Shown here: positions 1 through 6,739 of the stretch, in pieces
How the letters are laid out: every line of letters starts with the position of its first letter
Position numbering within the stretch: the stretch's first letter is position 1
Assembly: GCA_964633825.1 (NCBI GenBank)
Contig: CAZWHE010000123.1
Span: forward strand, 1-12,587
DNA length: 12,587 nucleotides
DNA from: CAZWHE01 sp964633825
GTDB taxonomy: Bacteria > Planctomycetota > B15-G4 > CAYZWU01
Reading direction: 5' to 3'
Made by a program: the position numbers and the translations under genes
Notes under the pieces: model-generated
The model's database searches: none
Seen by the model: only the letters and a program-made list of their open reading frames with translations
What the model was told of the DNA's origin: nothing

Positions 1-2
1 GC

Positions 3-893
3 AAGCCTGAAAAAGAAGATTCAACAACAACCAAGAAGAAAGACGACGGAAAAATCCTCCATATGCGAAAGGAATACTGGGAAGGCCTCAACGATTCTCT
101 CTATCGGCTCATGAAGAACGACCGGACACTCAAGCACTTCCTCACCGAAGATAATGAAAAATACATGGTCCGTCTTGAATGTAATACTATAAAAAAACCG
201 GGAGTAGTCGTTCTGGAAAAAATCGGTCCTTCTGTGATCAAGGCGGGCGAACCCATTGAATACAAGTTTGTTCTCAAAAACATATCCGGCGCCGACAATC
301 CCGAAATCGGTGAGATCGATATAGATAATGTAGTGATTATTGACATGCTCGATCATGGCCTTCTCTATGACGGAGAATATAAAGGCAGGATTATATCGGG
401 TGCGACAACGGAAACATTCAGCCATAAAGATGATGATGTTAAAAACAGGATGCCCGAGTTCACGACATCGACGGAATGGGGTAGAGGCAAGATCGCTTGG
501 CATGTCCCGGGAGTCATCCGCCCCGGTGATAAATTGGAATTCACCTTTCGTGCCACTTATTTCATCGACTTGGGCTTAGTAATAAAGAAGACCCCGCTCA
601 ACTCGAAACCGTTCGGAGGGGATCGGATCGCATTGCTCTCTCCGGGAGATACCGCCATCAGAGTGATCGAACGAAACAGGAAAGGAAACTGGTTAAAGGT
701 ATCGGTACGCTTGAAAAACAAAAGCAAGACACTTGAAGGTTATATCCCCTTCGATTGTTTCGATGCAGACATCAAGGACGATGTGGATAAGGAGTTAGCT
801 TTTTGGGATTCAAATTACGCTTTCCAGAGAGAGAAAGAAAAGGCCGAGGGAAAGAGTATAGAAGCTATCCTTCCGGATTCCCGGCCTGAATAG
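3..893 (+). CDS. DUF11-like / SH3-like domain protein, 5' end outside the window
   Basis: I do not recognise a named gene. The frame is open to the left edge (first full codon at 3), and the first ATG at 63 has no Shine-Dalgarno sequence, only a CCTCC stretch before it. The real start is therefore probably upstream and ATG 63 is an internal Met; any signal peptide would lie outside the window. Counting from that Met, residues about 45-172 look like a DUF11-type beta-sandwich repeat: a GP-x-VIKAGEPIEYKFVLKN start, a middle IDMLDHGLLYDG element and a final PGDKLEFTFRA strand. Residues about 190-240 (PGDTAIRVIERNRKGNWLKV, then GYIPF) resemble a bacterial SH3 domain. Both domain types are common in surface or wall-associated proteins. 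The tail is charged. The next gene starts 29 bases downstream on the same strand, so the two may be co-transcribed. Base composition is more AT-rich than in the genes to the right. The domain calls are inferences from motif shape. Confidence 0.7.
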   Translation, partial: KPEKEDSTTTKKKDDGKILHMRKEYWEGLNDSLYRLMKNDRTLKHFLTEDNEKYMVRLECNTIKKPGVVVLEKIGPSVIKAGEPIEYKFVLKNISGADNPEIGEIDIDNVVIIDMLDHGLLYDGEYKGRIISGATTETFSHKDDDVKNRMPEFTTSTEWGRGKIAWHVPGVIRPGDKLEFTFRATYFIDLGLVIKKTPLNSKPFGGDRIALLSPGDTAIRVIERNRKGNWLKVSVRLKNKSKTLEGYIPFDCFDADIKDDVDKELAFWDSNYAFQREKEKAEGKSIEAILPDSRPE

Positions 894-922
894 CACATAC
901 ACTCAATTGAATAATAGCTTTC

Positions 923-1966
923 ATGCATTATCATCCCTATTCAAAAGGAACTTCGGCGATCTTTTTTCTCCTGGCCTTCTGTTTAGCCGGATGTCGGATA
1001 TCCAACACAGAGACGGTGGAAAATCCAACTCCCACAAAGGACAGGATGGTATTTTTAGCCAGGAAAACGATTGATGGTAAGTCTCTCTACGCCGTCCCAG
1101 AACTTCGCAAAGTCGTTAAAAACCTCTCCGGACAGCTCTCAAACCTTGGCAATGGTATACCATGTAGGATCGCAATGTCCTACTTCACTATGCGGGATCG
1201 CAAATCCTCACTGGGCGAATCGATTGCTCAGGATCTAGCTACATTACTGGCACAGGAAGGAAAGAGCAGTATCCAGGTATTCACCAGAAGAAAGCTTCAC
1301 GAAGCCGCCAAGGAGCTGTCTCAACAGCAAAGCGATCCATTCGACCGACGTACTGCCGCTAAGTTGGGCAAGTTCTCCGGAGTCCATTATATCCTCTTAG
1401 GTCATTTGCAACAGAACTCAGACAGCGATTTCAATTGCAACTGCCAGATCGTGGATGTGGAGACTCTTGAAATCGTGGGCGGCTGTCATTTTAACATTCC
1501 TCACCGACCCGCCCAAGCAACGGTCTATTCCTTTGACAAAAGCATCACTGAAATCACACGTCGTCTCGTCGCAAACAGGATTGATGATGAAAAGAATCTG
1601 AGAGTCGCCGTGTTCGGGGTGACCCGGAACAAGAAGAACTTTACAAAAGGTGTCGAATTTATAAAAGAGGTTTCCACAGAGCTGGCACAGGCAGGTGTGA
1701 AAAAGATCCAGGTCTATACACGACACGATATCGATCAAGCAATCGATGAACTGATGCTTGAAGCCGAAGACACTTTCGACGAGTTCAAACAGGCCGAGAT
1801 AGGCAAATTCGTGGGCGCCAATTGCGTTCTCACGGGATTCGGCGAGATCTACAGGAGTTTTTACAAGCTCAATCTGATCCTCATCGATGTGGAATCCTCC
1901 CAGATCATCTCGGGAACGATTCTATGTACAAAGCGGGCGCCGACCAAGCATCGTCCTCGTGGTTGA
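923..1966 (+). CDS. Lipoprotein with two FlgO/CsgG-like domains
   Basis: This 347-residue protein begins with a lipoprotein signal: a hydrophobic stretch at residues 12-22, then the lipobox LAGC with the lipidated cysteine at C24. It is probably anchored to the outer or inner membrane facing the periplasm. The mature part contains an internal duplication. Residues about 82-193 and 227-335 share the same order of elements: a first strand (RIAMSYF / RVAVFGV), a helix, a VFTRRKLHEA / VYTRHDIDQA segment, then GKFSGVHYILLGH / GKFVGANCVLTGF, and a strand ending in VDVETLEIVGG / IDVESSQIISG. This pattern is typical of FlgO-like and CsgG-like penicillin-binding-activator-type folds. The first copy is followed by a further helix of about 24 residues that the second copy lacks, so the C-terminus may be shortened. 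No good ribosome binding site precedes the ATG. The stop lies 13 bases from the convergent gene. Its exact role is unknown. Confidence 0.75.
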   Translation: MHYHPYSKGTSAIFFLLAFCLAGCRISNTETVENPTPTKDRMVFLARKTIDGKSLYAVPELRKVVKNLSGQLSNLGNGIPCRIAMSYFTMRDRKSSLGESIAQDLATLLAQEGKSSIQVFTRRKLHEAAKELSQQQSDPFDRRTAAKLGKFSGVHYILLGHLQQNSDSDFNCNCQIVDVETLEIVGGCHFNIPHRPAQATVYSFDKSITEITRRLVANRIDDEKNLRVAVFGVTRNKKNFTKGVEFIKEVSTELAQAGVKKIQVYTRHDIDQAIDELMLEAEDTFDEFKQAEIGKFVGANCVLTGFGEIYRSFYKLNLILIDVESSQIISGTILCTKRAPTKHRPRG

Positions 1967-1979
1967 AATCTCGATCGCC

Positions 1980-3449
1980 CTACTGCACCGAAGTCTCCAC
2001 GACGTTCGTGGTCTGTCCATACTGCACACTCTGAAGCCAGACATCCAGGCCGGCAGCGCCGCTCGGAATCGTCGCGTTCCAGCCGACAGATCCGCTGCCG
2101 TTCGTCTGGGTGGGACCGAAAGCTTTCTTGGGACTGGCAATGTCGAGATATACATTCAAGAAAGGAATCCAGGTGCTTCCCGGCCCGGCCAGACTGTATA
2201 CGAGCCATGTGCTGCTGTTCGGAAGGCCGTTCGTAACGGTGAAAGCCGTGTTCTGGCCGACAAGGAGCGGATCTGGACTGACGATAAGAGCAAATGGATC
2301 GAGAACATTGTAATAGAGAGCATTGGTCATTCCGGCTGTTACAAGGTCGAGGTCAAGGTCGCTGTCCACATCGACAAGGGCGGCATCGCCGTTGAGGCCG
2401 TACGTACCCGCCAGAACCTGGCTCGAAGAGAGCTGTCCCAGACCGTCGTTCAGGTAGACATAGGTCGTGTCACCGGCCGTAATTACGTCGAGATCGACGT
2501 CGTGATCGACGTCCTCGATCAGCACGGGATGAGAGTATCCGTTCGAAGTACCAAAGGAATATCCAAGAGAAAAAATGCCCGTTCCGTCGTTCAGCCAGAC
2601 ATTGTTCGGCTTGTTGATATTCGCCGTGATCAGGTCGAGGTCATCGTCGCCGTCGAGATCTCCCAGAGCGACATGGTAGGTGTAGCTGGTACCCAGGGTC
2701 TGCCCAGAGTCGATAAAGGTTCCCGTGCCGTTATTGATGAACACCTTGTTGGGGGCGTTCTCACTGTTTCCCAGGACCATGTCGGGGTCCCCGTCTGCGT
2801 CAAGGTCCCCGACGGCGCTCGATTTGACATAGGACGACGGAAGGGTCTGGGACAGCACGAAGATCCCGCTGCCGTCATTGGTGTAGACCTCGGCCTGGCT
2901 CGTATCACGGAAGGACGCAACGATGTCAGGATCCTGGTCCATGTCCAGGTCCGCCACTGGCAGGAACTGCGAGCCGTCATAGTACATTGCCGGGGGCCGG
3001 CTCAGGACAATCGACGTGGGTGTTGTAAACAAACCCGTACCGTTGTTGGCGAATATCCTAACTTCCGTATCGGGATAGCCGAAAGGGTAACCGGCGATCC
3101 CCTCGAGCAGATCGAGGTCGCCGTCCAGGTCCAGATCGGCGAGCCGGAGGCAGCGGCCGTGCCCCCCGCTGTCATCGCTGAAGGAATGATAAAAGGCAAA
3201 GGTCCCGTCTCCGTTATTGATATAGATCCTGTCGTTCCCGTTACCGAAGATCAGGTCGGCATAAGTGTCGCCGTCGATGTCGCCGGCAGCCATGGCGATG
3301 GCGCTGGATCCGAGGTTTTCCGTTGAAGGGACAAATAGACTCGGGCCATCCTCCCTCGCGGTCGCTGGATCGGCAGAGAATATGATCGCTGCTCCGATAA
3401 GCAGGATCATCACCCGGGACGCTCTTCTTGACAGTGATTGAATTCGCAT
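1980..3449 (-). CDS. Secreted seven-repeat FG-GAP/VCBS beta-propeller protein
   Basis: This is a 489-residue exported protein. The start at 3449 is preferred over upstream in-frame ATGs at 3461 and 3509 because GGAG at 3456-3459 lies six bases before it and because it begins directly with a signal peptide: a basic start, a hydrophobic core and an ATA|RE-type cleavage site near residue 31. The mature protein has seven FG-GAP/VCBS repeats. Each has a calcium-binding loop of the DxDxDxxxDL type, near residues 57, 105, 167, 215, 264, 313 and 360, usually followed by an NNGTGxF-type turn. Spacing is about 47-49 residues, except about 62 between the second and third. Seven repeats match a closed integrin-alpha-like propeller. 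Residues about 385-489 form a C-terminal domain (STWIPFLNVYLD, then GLDVWLQSVQYGQTTNVV) that I recall from secreted repeat proteins of Planctomycetes and related phyla. The role is probably extracellular binding or adhesion; the ligand is unknown. Confidence 0.85.
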   Translation of the reverse strand: MRIQSLSRRASRVMILLIGAAIIFSADPATAREDGPSLFVPSTENLGSSAIAMAAGDIDGDTYADLIFGNGNDRIYINNGDGTFAFYHSFSDDSGGHGRCLRLADLDLDGDLDLLEGIAGYPFGYPDTEVRIFANNGTGLFTTPTSIVLSRPPAMYYDGSQFLPVADLDMDQDPDIVASFRDTSQAEVYTNDGSGIFVLSQTLPSSYVKSSAVGDLDADGDPDMVLGNSENAPNKVFINNGTGTFIDSGQTLGTSYTYHVALGDLDGDDDLDLITANINKPNNVWLNDGTGIFSLGYSFGTSNGYSHPVLIEDVDHDVDLDVITAGDTTYVYLNDGLGQLSSSQVLAGTYGLNGDAALVDVDSDLDLDLVTAGMTNALYYNVLDPFALIVSPDPLLVGQNTAFTVTNGLPNSSTWLVYSLAGPGSTWIPFLNVYLDIASPKKAFGPTQTNGSGSVGWNATIPSGAAGLDVWLQSVQYGQTTNVVETSVQ

Positions 3450-3455
3450 GGCCTT

Positions 3456-3459
3456 CTCC
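3456..3459 (-). promoter_or_regulatory. Ribosome binding site that decides the FG-GAP gene start
   Basis: On the minus strand GGAG is followed by six bases and then the ATG at 3449. The alternative ATG at 3461 overlaps this motif and has no purine-rich sequence of its own, so the internal start is the better one. Confidence 0.6.
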
Positions 3460-3497
3460 ATCAGATTGAGTTGATTTCGTGAATTCCTCGGGCTGCA

Positions 3498-3525
3498 ATT
3501 ATACATCAATTATATGGGATAAGAA
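3498..3525 (-). promoter_or_regulatory. Candidate promoter for the FG-GAP gene
   Basis: Read on the minus strand, a perfect TATAAT lies at 3503-3498 and a second perfect copy at 3514-3509. A weak -35 candidate, TTCTTA at 3525-3520, is 16 bases from the first. The implied transcript would start about 40 bases before the ATG at 3449. The -10 matches are exact but the -35 is poor, so this is an inference. Confidence 0.4.
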
Positions 3526-3538
3526 GAACAATCACCGA

Positions 3539-3566
3539 GGATCCGCCAAAGGAATGCGGTGGATCC
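3539..3566. repeat. Inverted repeat between divergent genes
   Basis: GGATCCGCC (3539-3547) and GGTGGATCC (3558-3566) pair over nine positions around a ten-base loop; one pair is G-T. No T-run follows on either strand, so it is not a typical terminator. It lies just upstream of the minus-strand promoter candidate, which would suit an operator. Confidence 0.5.
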
Positions 3567-3699
3567 AGCCGAGATGACCGATAACGCGGTTGATGTTTCC
3601 TTCCGGGGTCTCTTCACCGTTCCGCCAATTCATACCGCACCGCTATGTCTTCCCGCTACGAAATTGACGAAATGTTCGGGCCAAATCGGTTTCACAGCT

Positions 3700-3705
3700 T
3701 ATAAT
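3700..3705 (+). promoter_or_regulatory. Possible -10 box for the sensor kinase gene
   Basis: A perfect TATAAT stands 75 bases before the kinase ATG. No convincing -35 element lies at 16-18 bases; a TTGACG at 3664-3669 is too far away. It is a weak call, based on the -10 match and position alone. Confidence 0.25.
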
Positions 3706-3780
3706 TGAGTCCCGTTCGCCGTCGGCCTTCTTGCGGTTCGCCGCCGGCATTCGGATGAATCCCGCTTTTACGAGTCGCTT

Positions 3781-5688
3781 ATGTTTCAAAGAAGCCTCGT
3801 TGTCTGGAAGCTCAGCGCCGTCTTCACCATAATCATCATCCCCGTCTTCGTCCTCGCGGGATTTTTCAACAGCCTCATCGACGAACACTACGCTTTGGCC
3901 TCGTCGCGCGATCTCGGCAGGTTCAACTCCGCAACGATCCAACAGAGCATCACGAAACCGCTGATGACGCGGGACAACGAAAGCATCGAGAGATTGATCG
4001 ATAACCTTGCCAAGAACAATCCGGCTTACAGAGAAATGCGCCTCCTTTCCCACAGCGGAGAGGTCGTGGTCTCCCGGTTCGGCCAGAAAGGGGAGATGAT
4101 TCCTCTCGAGTCCAGGTCGTGCCAGGCCTGCCATAAATACGACAATCCCCTGGAAGGCACCCTGGCCCGGAACCAGGACGAGATCATGGAACGACCTGAC
4201 GGTACGCGGGTCGTTTCGGTCATCACCCCCCTTCTCAACGAGGCGACTTGCGGTACGGCCGAATGTCACGCCCACGCCGAGTCCGGTCCCGTTCTGGGAT
4301 TCCTCGAAATGGAATATTCATTGAACCGCGTCGATTCCATCACCTCTTCGCGCAACCAGCAGACGGCCATCGCCGTTCTCATCGCCATCGTGCTGGGCGC
4401 CCTCGGGACCTGGCTGGTGGTCGGCCGCTTCCTGGAGAAGCCGATAAAGAATTTGATAGCCGGTATGGACAAGATCGCCCGGGGCGATCTCGGATTCAGA
4501 TTCAACGTCCGATGGAACGATGAATTCGCCATGGTGGCCGAGTCATTCAATGACATGACGACCAAACTCGAATCCTCCCTTACAGAGCAGAGAGAGACGA
4601 AGGATTACCTCGAAGGCATCGTCGAGAGCTCGGCCGATATCATCATCACCGTGAATCCGTCCGGCCTGATCGAAACCTTCAACAGCGGCGCCGAGGAGGT
4701 TCTGGAATACGACAGGAGCGAAGTGATCGGGCAGAAAATCGAAATGCTCTTCGCCGATCCGCAGGAAAGAGATGTGGCGATCAAACGCCTGAAACGCTCG
4801 GATCACGTCATCAATTTCGAGACCCGGTTCATAACCAAGCACGGCGAGGCCCGCGATGTTCTTCTCACGCTGTCGCGGCTGCGCAAGCCCGACGGGATTC
4901 CCATCGGCACGTTCGGCATCAGCAAAGACCTGACAAACGAAAAAAAGCTCCAGCGGCAGCTTATTCAATCGGAGAGATTCACCGCCATCGGACAGTCCTT
5001 CACAGGGCTCCAGCATTCCTTGAAAAACATGCTGAACGCCATGAAGGGCGGCGCCTACATGGTCAAGACGGGAATCAAGAAGAGCGACCAGGAGATGTTG
5101 GGCGACGGTTGGGGGATGGTCGAGGAAGGGATATCGAGCATCACCGAGCTTTCCAAGGACATGCTGAAGTACATGAAAGACTGGGAGCCCGAGTTCGAAT
5201 GGCATTCCGTCAGCGAGATCATCGAGAAGATCGACAGCGTGGTCGCACAGACCTTTTCGGACAAGGGGGTGGCATTCACCACGCTGGTCCTTCCCGAGCT
5301 GCCCGAAATTCATTGCGACGCGAGCCTGATTCACTCGGCGGTCATGGACATCGTCTCCAACGCGTTCGAGGCCTGTCTGACCAAGGAGTACGAAGAAAGA
5401 GAGTCGCCGCAGATCCATCTGACAACGACGCACTTCGAAGCGACGGGCAATCTCGCGATCGAGATCCGCGACAACGGCCCCGGAATGGCCGAAAACGTGA
5501 AGGCCAACATCTTCACTCCATTCTTCAGCACAAAAAAGAACAAAGGCACGGGGCTGGGTATGGCGCTCACCGCGAGAATTATCAGCCTCCACGGCGGAAC
5601 GATCGACGTGATCTCCGAACCCGGCTGGGGCGCCACTTTCCATATACTGCTTCCCGTGGCCGGTCCCGACAAAAACAAGGAGGAGTGA
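3781..5688 (+). CDS. Membrane sensor histidine kinase with periplasmic c-type heme sites
   Basis: This 635-residue kinase probably senses redox state or a heme ligand outside the cytoplasmic membrane. The order is: transmembrane segment at about 9-29; periplasmic sensor domain with CQACH at C114-H118 and CGTAECH at C157-H163, a canonical CX2CH and a CX4CH heme-attachment site; second transmembrane segment at about 195-215; HAMP at 216-268; PAS at about 276-395; dimerisation helix with the likely phospho-acceptor H412 (LQHSLKN); and the ATPase domain with N box N527 (DIVSNAFEA), G1 DNGPGM at 564-569, FTPFFSTKK and G2 GTGLGM at 589-594. The residue after H412 is Ser instead of the usual acid, as I recall from a subgroup of deltaproteobacterial kinases. 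The start has no clear ribosome binding site, but no in-frame ATG lies just upstream. The response regulator starts one base after the stop, so they form a pair. Heme attachment is inferred from motifs. Confidence 0.93.
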   Translation: MFQRSLVVWKLSAVFTIIIIPVFVLAGFFNSLIDEHYALASSRDLGRFNSATIQQSITKPLMTRDNESIERLIDNLAKNNPAYREMRLLSHSGEVVVSRFGQKGEMIPLESRSCQACHKYDNPLEGTLARNQDEIMERPDGTRVVSVITPLLNEATCGTAECHAHAESGPVLGFLEMEYSLNRVDSITSSRNQQTAIAVLIAIVLGALGTWLVVGRFLEKPIKNLIAGMDKIARGDLGFRFNVRWNDEFAMVAESFNDMTTKLESSLTEQRETKDYLEGIVESSADIIITVNPSGLIETFNSGAEEVLEYDRSEVIGQKIEMLFADPQERDVAIKRLKRSDHVINFETRFITKHGEARDVLLTLSRLRKPDGIPIGTFGISKDLTNEKKLQRQLIQSERFTAIGQSFTGLQHSLKNMLNAMKGGAYMVKTGIKKSDQEMLGDGWGMVEEGISSITELSKDMLKYMKDWEPEFEWHSVSEIIEKIDSVVAQTFSDKGVAFTTLVLPELPEIHCDASLIHSAVMDIVSNAFEACLTKEYEERESPQIHLTTTHFEATGNLAIEIRDNGPGMAENVKANIFTPFFSTKKNKGTGLGMALTARIISLHGGTIDVISEPGWGATFHILLPVAGPDKNKEE

Positions 5689-5689
5689 G

Positions 5690-6139
5690 ATGGCAAAGAA
5701 AGTGCTGGTCGTCGATGACGACAAGAACACCGTAAAATTCCTCTCCGTCGCGCTGGAAGAAAACGGTTATGAAGCGATCGCGGCCCATGACGGCAAGGAG
5801 GGCATCGAGAAGGCCGGGAGCGAGAAGCCCGACCTCATCGTCCTCGATGTGATGATGCCCAAAAAGACCGGGTTCGTGACCTTCAAGCAGCTCAGAAAGA
5901 ATGACAAGCTCAAGGAGATCCCCGTCATCATGCTGACCGGCGTGGCCAGCTGCCTGAACGAACTGGACAGCAAGAAAGACGACACCTTCGAAAGCCCCTA
6001 CGACAGCCTGAGGGAGAAACTGAGAAAAGCGATCCAGCAGATGCGCGAAGAGGGACTGGTCAAGCCCGATATGTACATCGACAAACCGATCGATCCCGAT
6101 GATCTCATCGCAAAGGTGAAAGAGCTCATCGGCGCCTGA
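5690..6139 (+). CDS. Single-domain response regulator with an unusual insertion
   Basis: This 149-residue receiver protein is the probable partner of the kinase just upstream. A strong AAGGAGG sits at the end of the kinase gene and the ATG follows the kinase stop by one base, so translation is likely coupled. Key residues are the acidic pocket D9-D10-D11, the phosphorylation site D53 (IVLDVMMP), T83 (VIMLTG) and the conserved lysine K132 (DKP). There is no output domain, so it must act through a protein partner, a phosphorelay or as a phosphate sink. Between T83 and K132 there are 48 residues, where CheY-type receivers have about 21. The extra segment, about residues 88-125, is charged and predicted helical (DSLREKLRKAIQQMREEG). 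The fold call is firm; the role of the insertion is unknown. Confidence 0.93.
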   Translation: MAKKVLVVDDDKNTVKFLSVALEENGYEAIAAHDGKEGIEKAGSEKPDLIVLDVMMPKKTGFVTFKQLRKNDKLKEIPVIMLTGVASCLNELDSKKDDTFESPYDSLREKLRKAIQQMREEGLVKPDMYIDKPIDPDDLIAKVKELIGA

Positions 6140-6214
6140 TGGTCTTACACGGCCGGGCGGCGCTTCATTGAGAAGGCTGTGCCCGTCTCCGTTCAGAGCA
6201 GGAGGTAGACAAGA

Positions 6215-6538
6215 ATGACCGAGAACATGGACGACCCGAAAGCCTCGCCGATCATTGAAGAGAGGATGTTCCTGGATGTGCTGAAAAGCCTGGTGGGAAA
6301 GACCGTGACCATGGTCAATCCCGAATCATACGAGGACGCGCCCGCCGGGCATCAGATCCGGGCCGGCTTCTATCGTGCCAAGCTGATCGGCCTGGGGAGA
6401 GACTATCTGATCGTGGTGGCTGAATATGCTCGCGCGGGCAGAGAAGGGCGCAAGGAGCCTGTCAAACAGTTCATTCCGATCGAGAGAATAAAGCGCATCA
6501 GCCTGATGAAAACCGACGACTGGCTGATTCATATTTAA
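6215..6538 (+). CDS. Small unrecognised protein, possibly Sm- or SH3-like barrel
   Basis: I do not recognise this 107-residue protein. It has a good GGAGG at 6201-6205, nine bases before the ATG, and codon use like its neighbours, which supports a real gene. It has no signal peptide, transmembrane segment or cysteine, so it is probably cytoplasmic. A helix at about residues 13-26 (IIEERMFLDVLKSLVG) precedes strands KTVTMVNPE, AGFYRAKLIGLGRDYLIVVAEY, VKQFIPIERIKRISLM and DWLIHI. That strand order, with a FIPIERI segment before the last strands, recalls small barrels of the Sm, SH3 or PRC type, but this is only shape inference. It stands 75 bases after the response regulator and 252 bases before qmoA, so it could belong to either unit. 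Confidence 0.75.
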   Translation: MTENMDDPKASPIIEERMFLDVLKSLVGKTVTMVNPESYEDAPAGHQIRAGFYRAKLIGLGRDYLIVVAEYARAGREGRKEPVKQFIPIERIKRISLMKTDDWLIHI

Positions 6539-6559
6539 GCTCGACACAGCAAAAATCAT

Positions 6560-6580
6560 CGGCTCAGACCGGCCGAGCCG
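6560..6580. repeat. GC-rich stem-loop after the small gene
   Basis: CGGCTC (6560-6565) and GAGCCG (6575-6580) form a perfect six-base-pair stem around nine bases, 21 bases after the stop of the small gene. There is no T-run after it, so it is at best a weak terminator. It separates the small gene from the qmoA promoter candidate. Confidence 0.35.
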
Positions 6581-6595
6581 CGCGCCATAATGACC

Positions 6596-6622
6596 TTGAC
6601 ATATTATTGAGTAGTGGATACT
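6596..6622 (+). promoter_or_regulatory. Candidate promoter of the qmo-dsr cluster
   Basis: An exact TTGACA lies at 6596-6601. Fifteen bases later GATACT (6617-6622) matches four of six -10 positions. The spacing is short, which often goes with regulated promoters. The transcript would start near 6629, giving a leader of about 160 bases before qmoA and placing the palindrome at 6627-6647 over the start point. Confidence 0.4.
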
Positions 6623-6626
6623 TTCA

Positions 6627-6647
6627 ACTTGTCTTATCCAGACAAGT
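6627..6647. promoter_or_regulatory. Perfect 8-bp palindrome, candidate operator
   Basis: ACTTGTCT (6627-6634) and AGACAAGT (6640-6647) are exact inverted copies separated by TATCC. The site begins five bases after the -10 candidate, over the likely transcription start, where a dimeric repressor would block the promoter. As RNA it could also fold as an eight-pair hairpin. The half-site recalls GntR/HutC-type operators, but I would not name the regulator. Confidence 0.5.
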
Positions 6648-6669
6648 CTCACTGGACCTCGATCGGGTC

Positions 6670-6720
6670 GAAGGTGATAGAATATTGAAAAGCCAACTAT
6701 CCATCACCACGGTCACCTTC
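6670..6720. repeat. Alternative long-range pairings in the qmoA leader
   Basis: GAAGGTGA (6670-6677) is an exact inverted copy of TCACCTTC (6713-6720). The overlapping GGTGAT (6673-6678) can instead pair with ATCACC (6703-6708), and GATAG (6676-6680) with CTATC (6697-6701). These pairings exclude each other, as in attenuators or riboswitch-like leaders. No known riboswitch motif is recognised, and chance is not excluded. Confidence 0.35.
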
Positions 6721-6739
6721 TCTTTCGTATCAACGGCTC

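Larger units (their letters stand above)
3450..3780. other. Divergent intergenic region
   Basis: These 331 bases separate the minus-strand FG-GAP gene from the plus-strand sensor kinase. I see no credible coding sequence. The open frames that cross it are antisense to the kinase or extend a poor start. It holds two TATAAT boxes for the minus strand, one TATAAT box for the plus strand and an inverted repeat at 3539-3566, so it most likely carries the promoters for both neighbours. Confidence 0.6.

Noticed and set aside
1887..3326. 479-residue open frame on the plus strand
   Set aside because: It is antisense to the FG-GAP gene. Its VEVDVVID-like periodic sequence is the complement of the repeated Asp-rich codons, it has no domain or start signal, and it overlaps the lipoprotein end.
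3643..4275. 210-residue minus-strand frame over the kinase promoter region
   Set aside because: It is antisense to the heme-binding part of the kinase and has no motif of its own.
4543..5730. 395-residue open frame on the minus strand
   Set aside because: It is antisense to the kinase, which has a full set of recognised motifs. The frame is open because of GC-rich third-position bias.
6560..6580. Stem-loop as an intrinsic terminator
   Set aside because: The stem is perfect, but no T-run follows on either strand, so it is listed only as a repeat.
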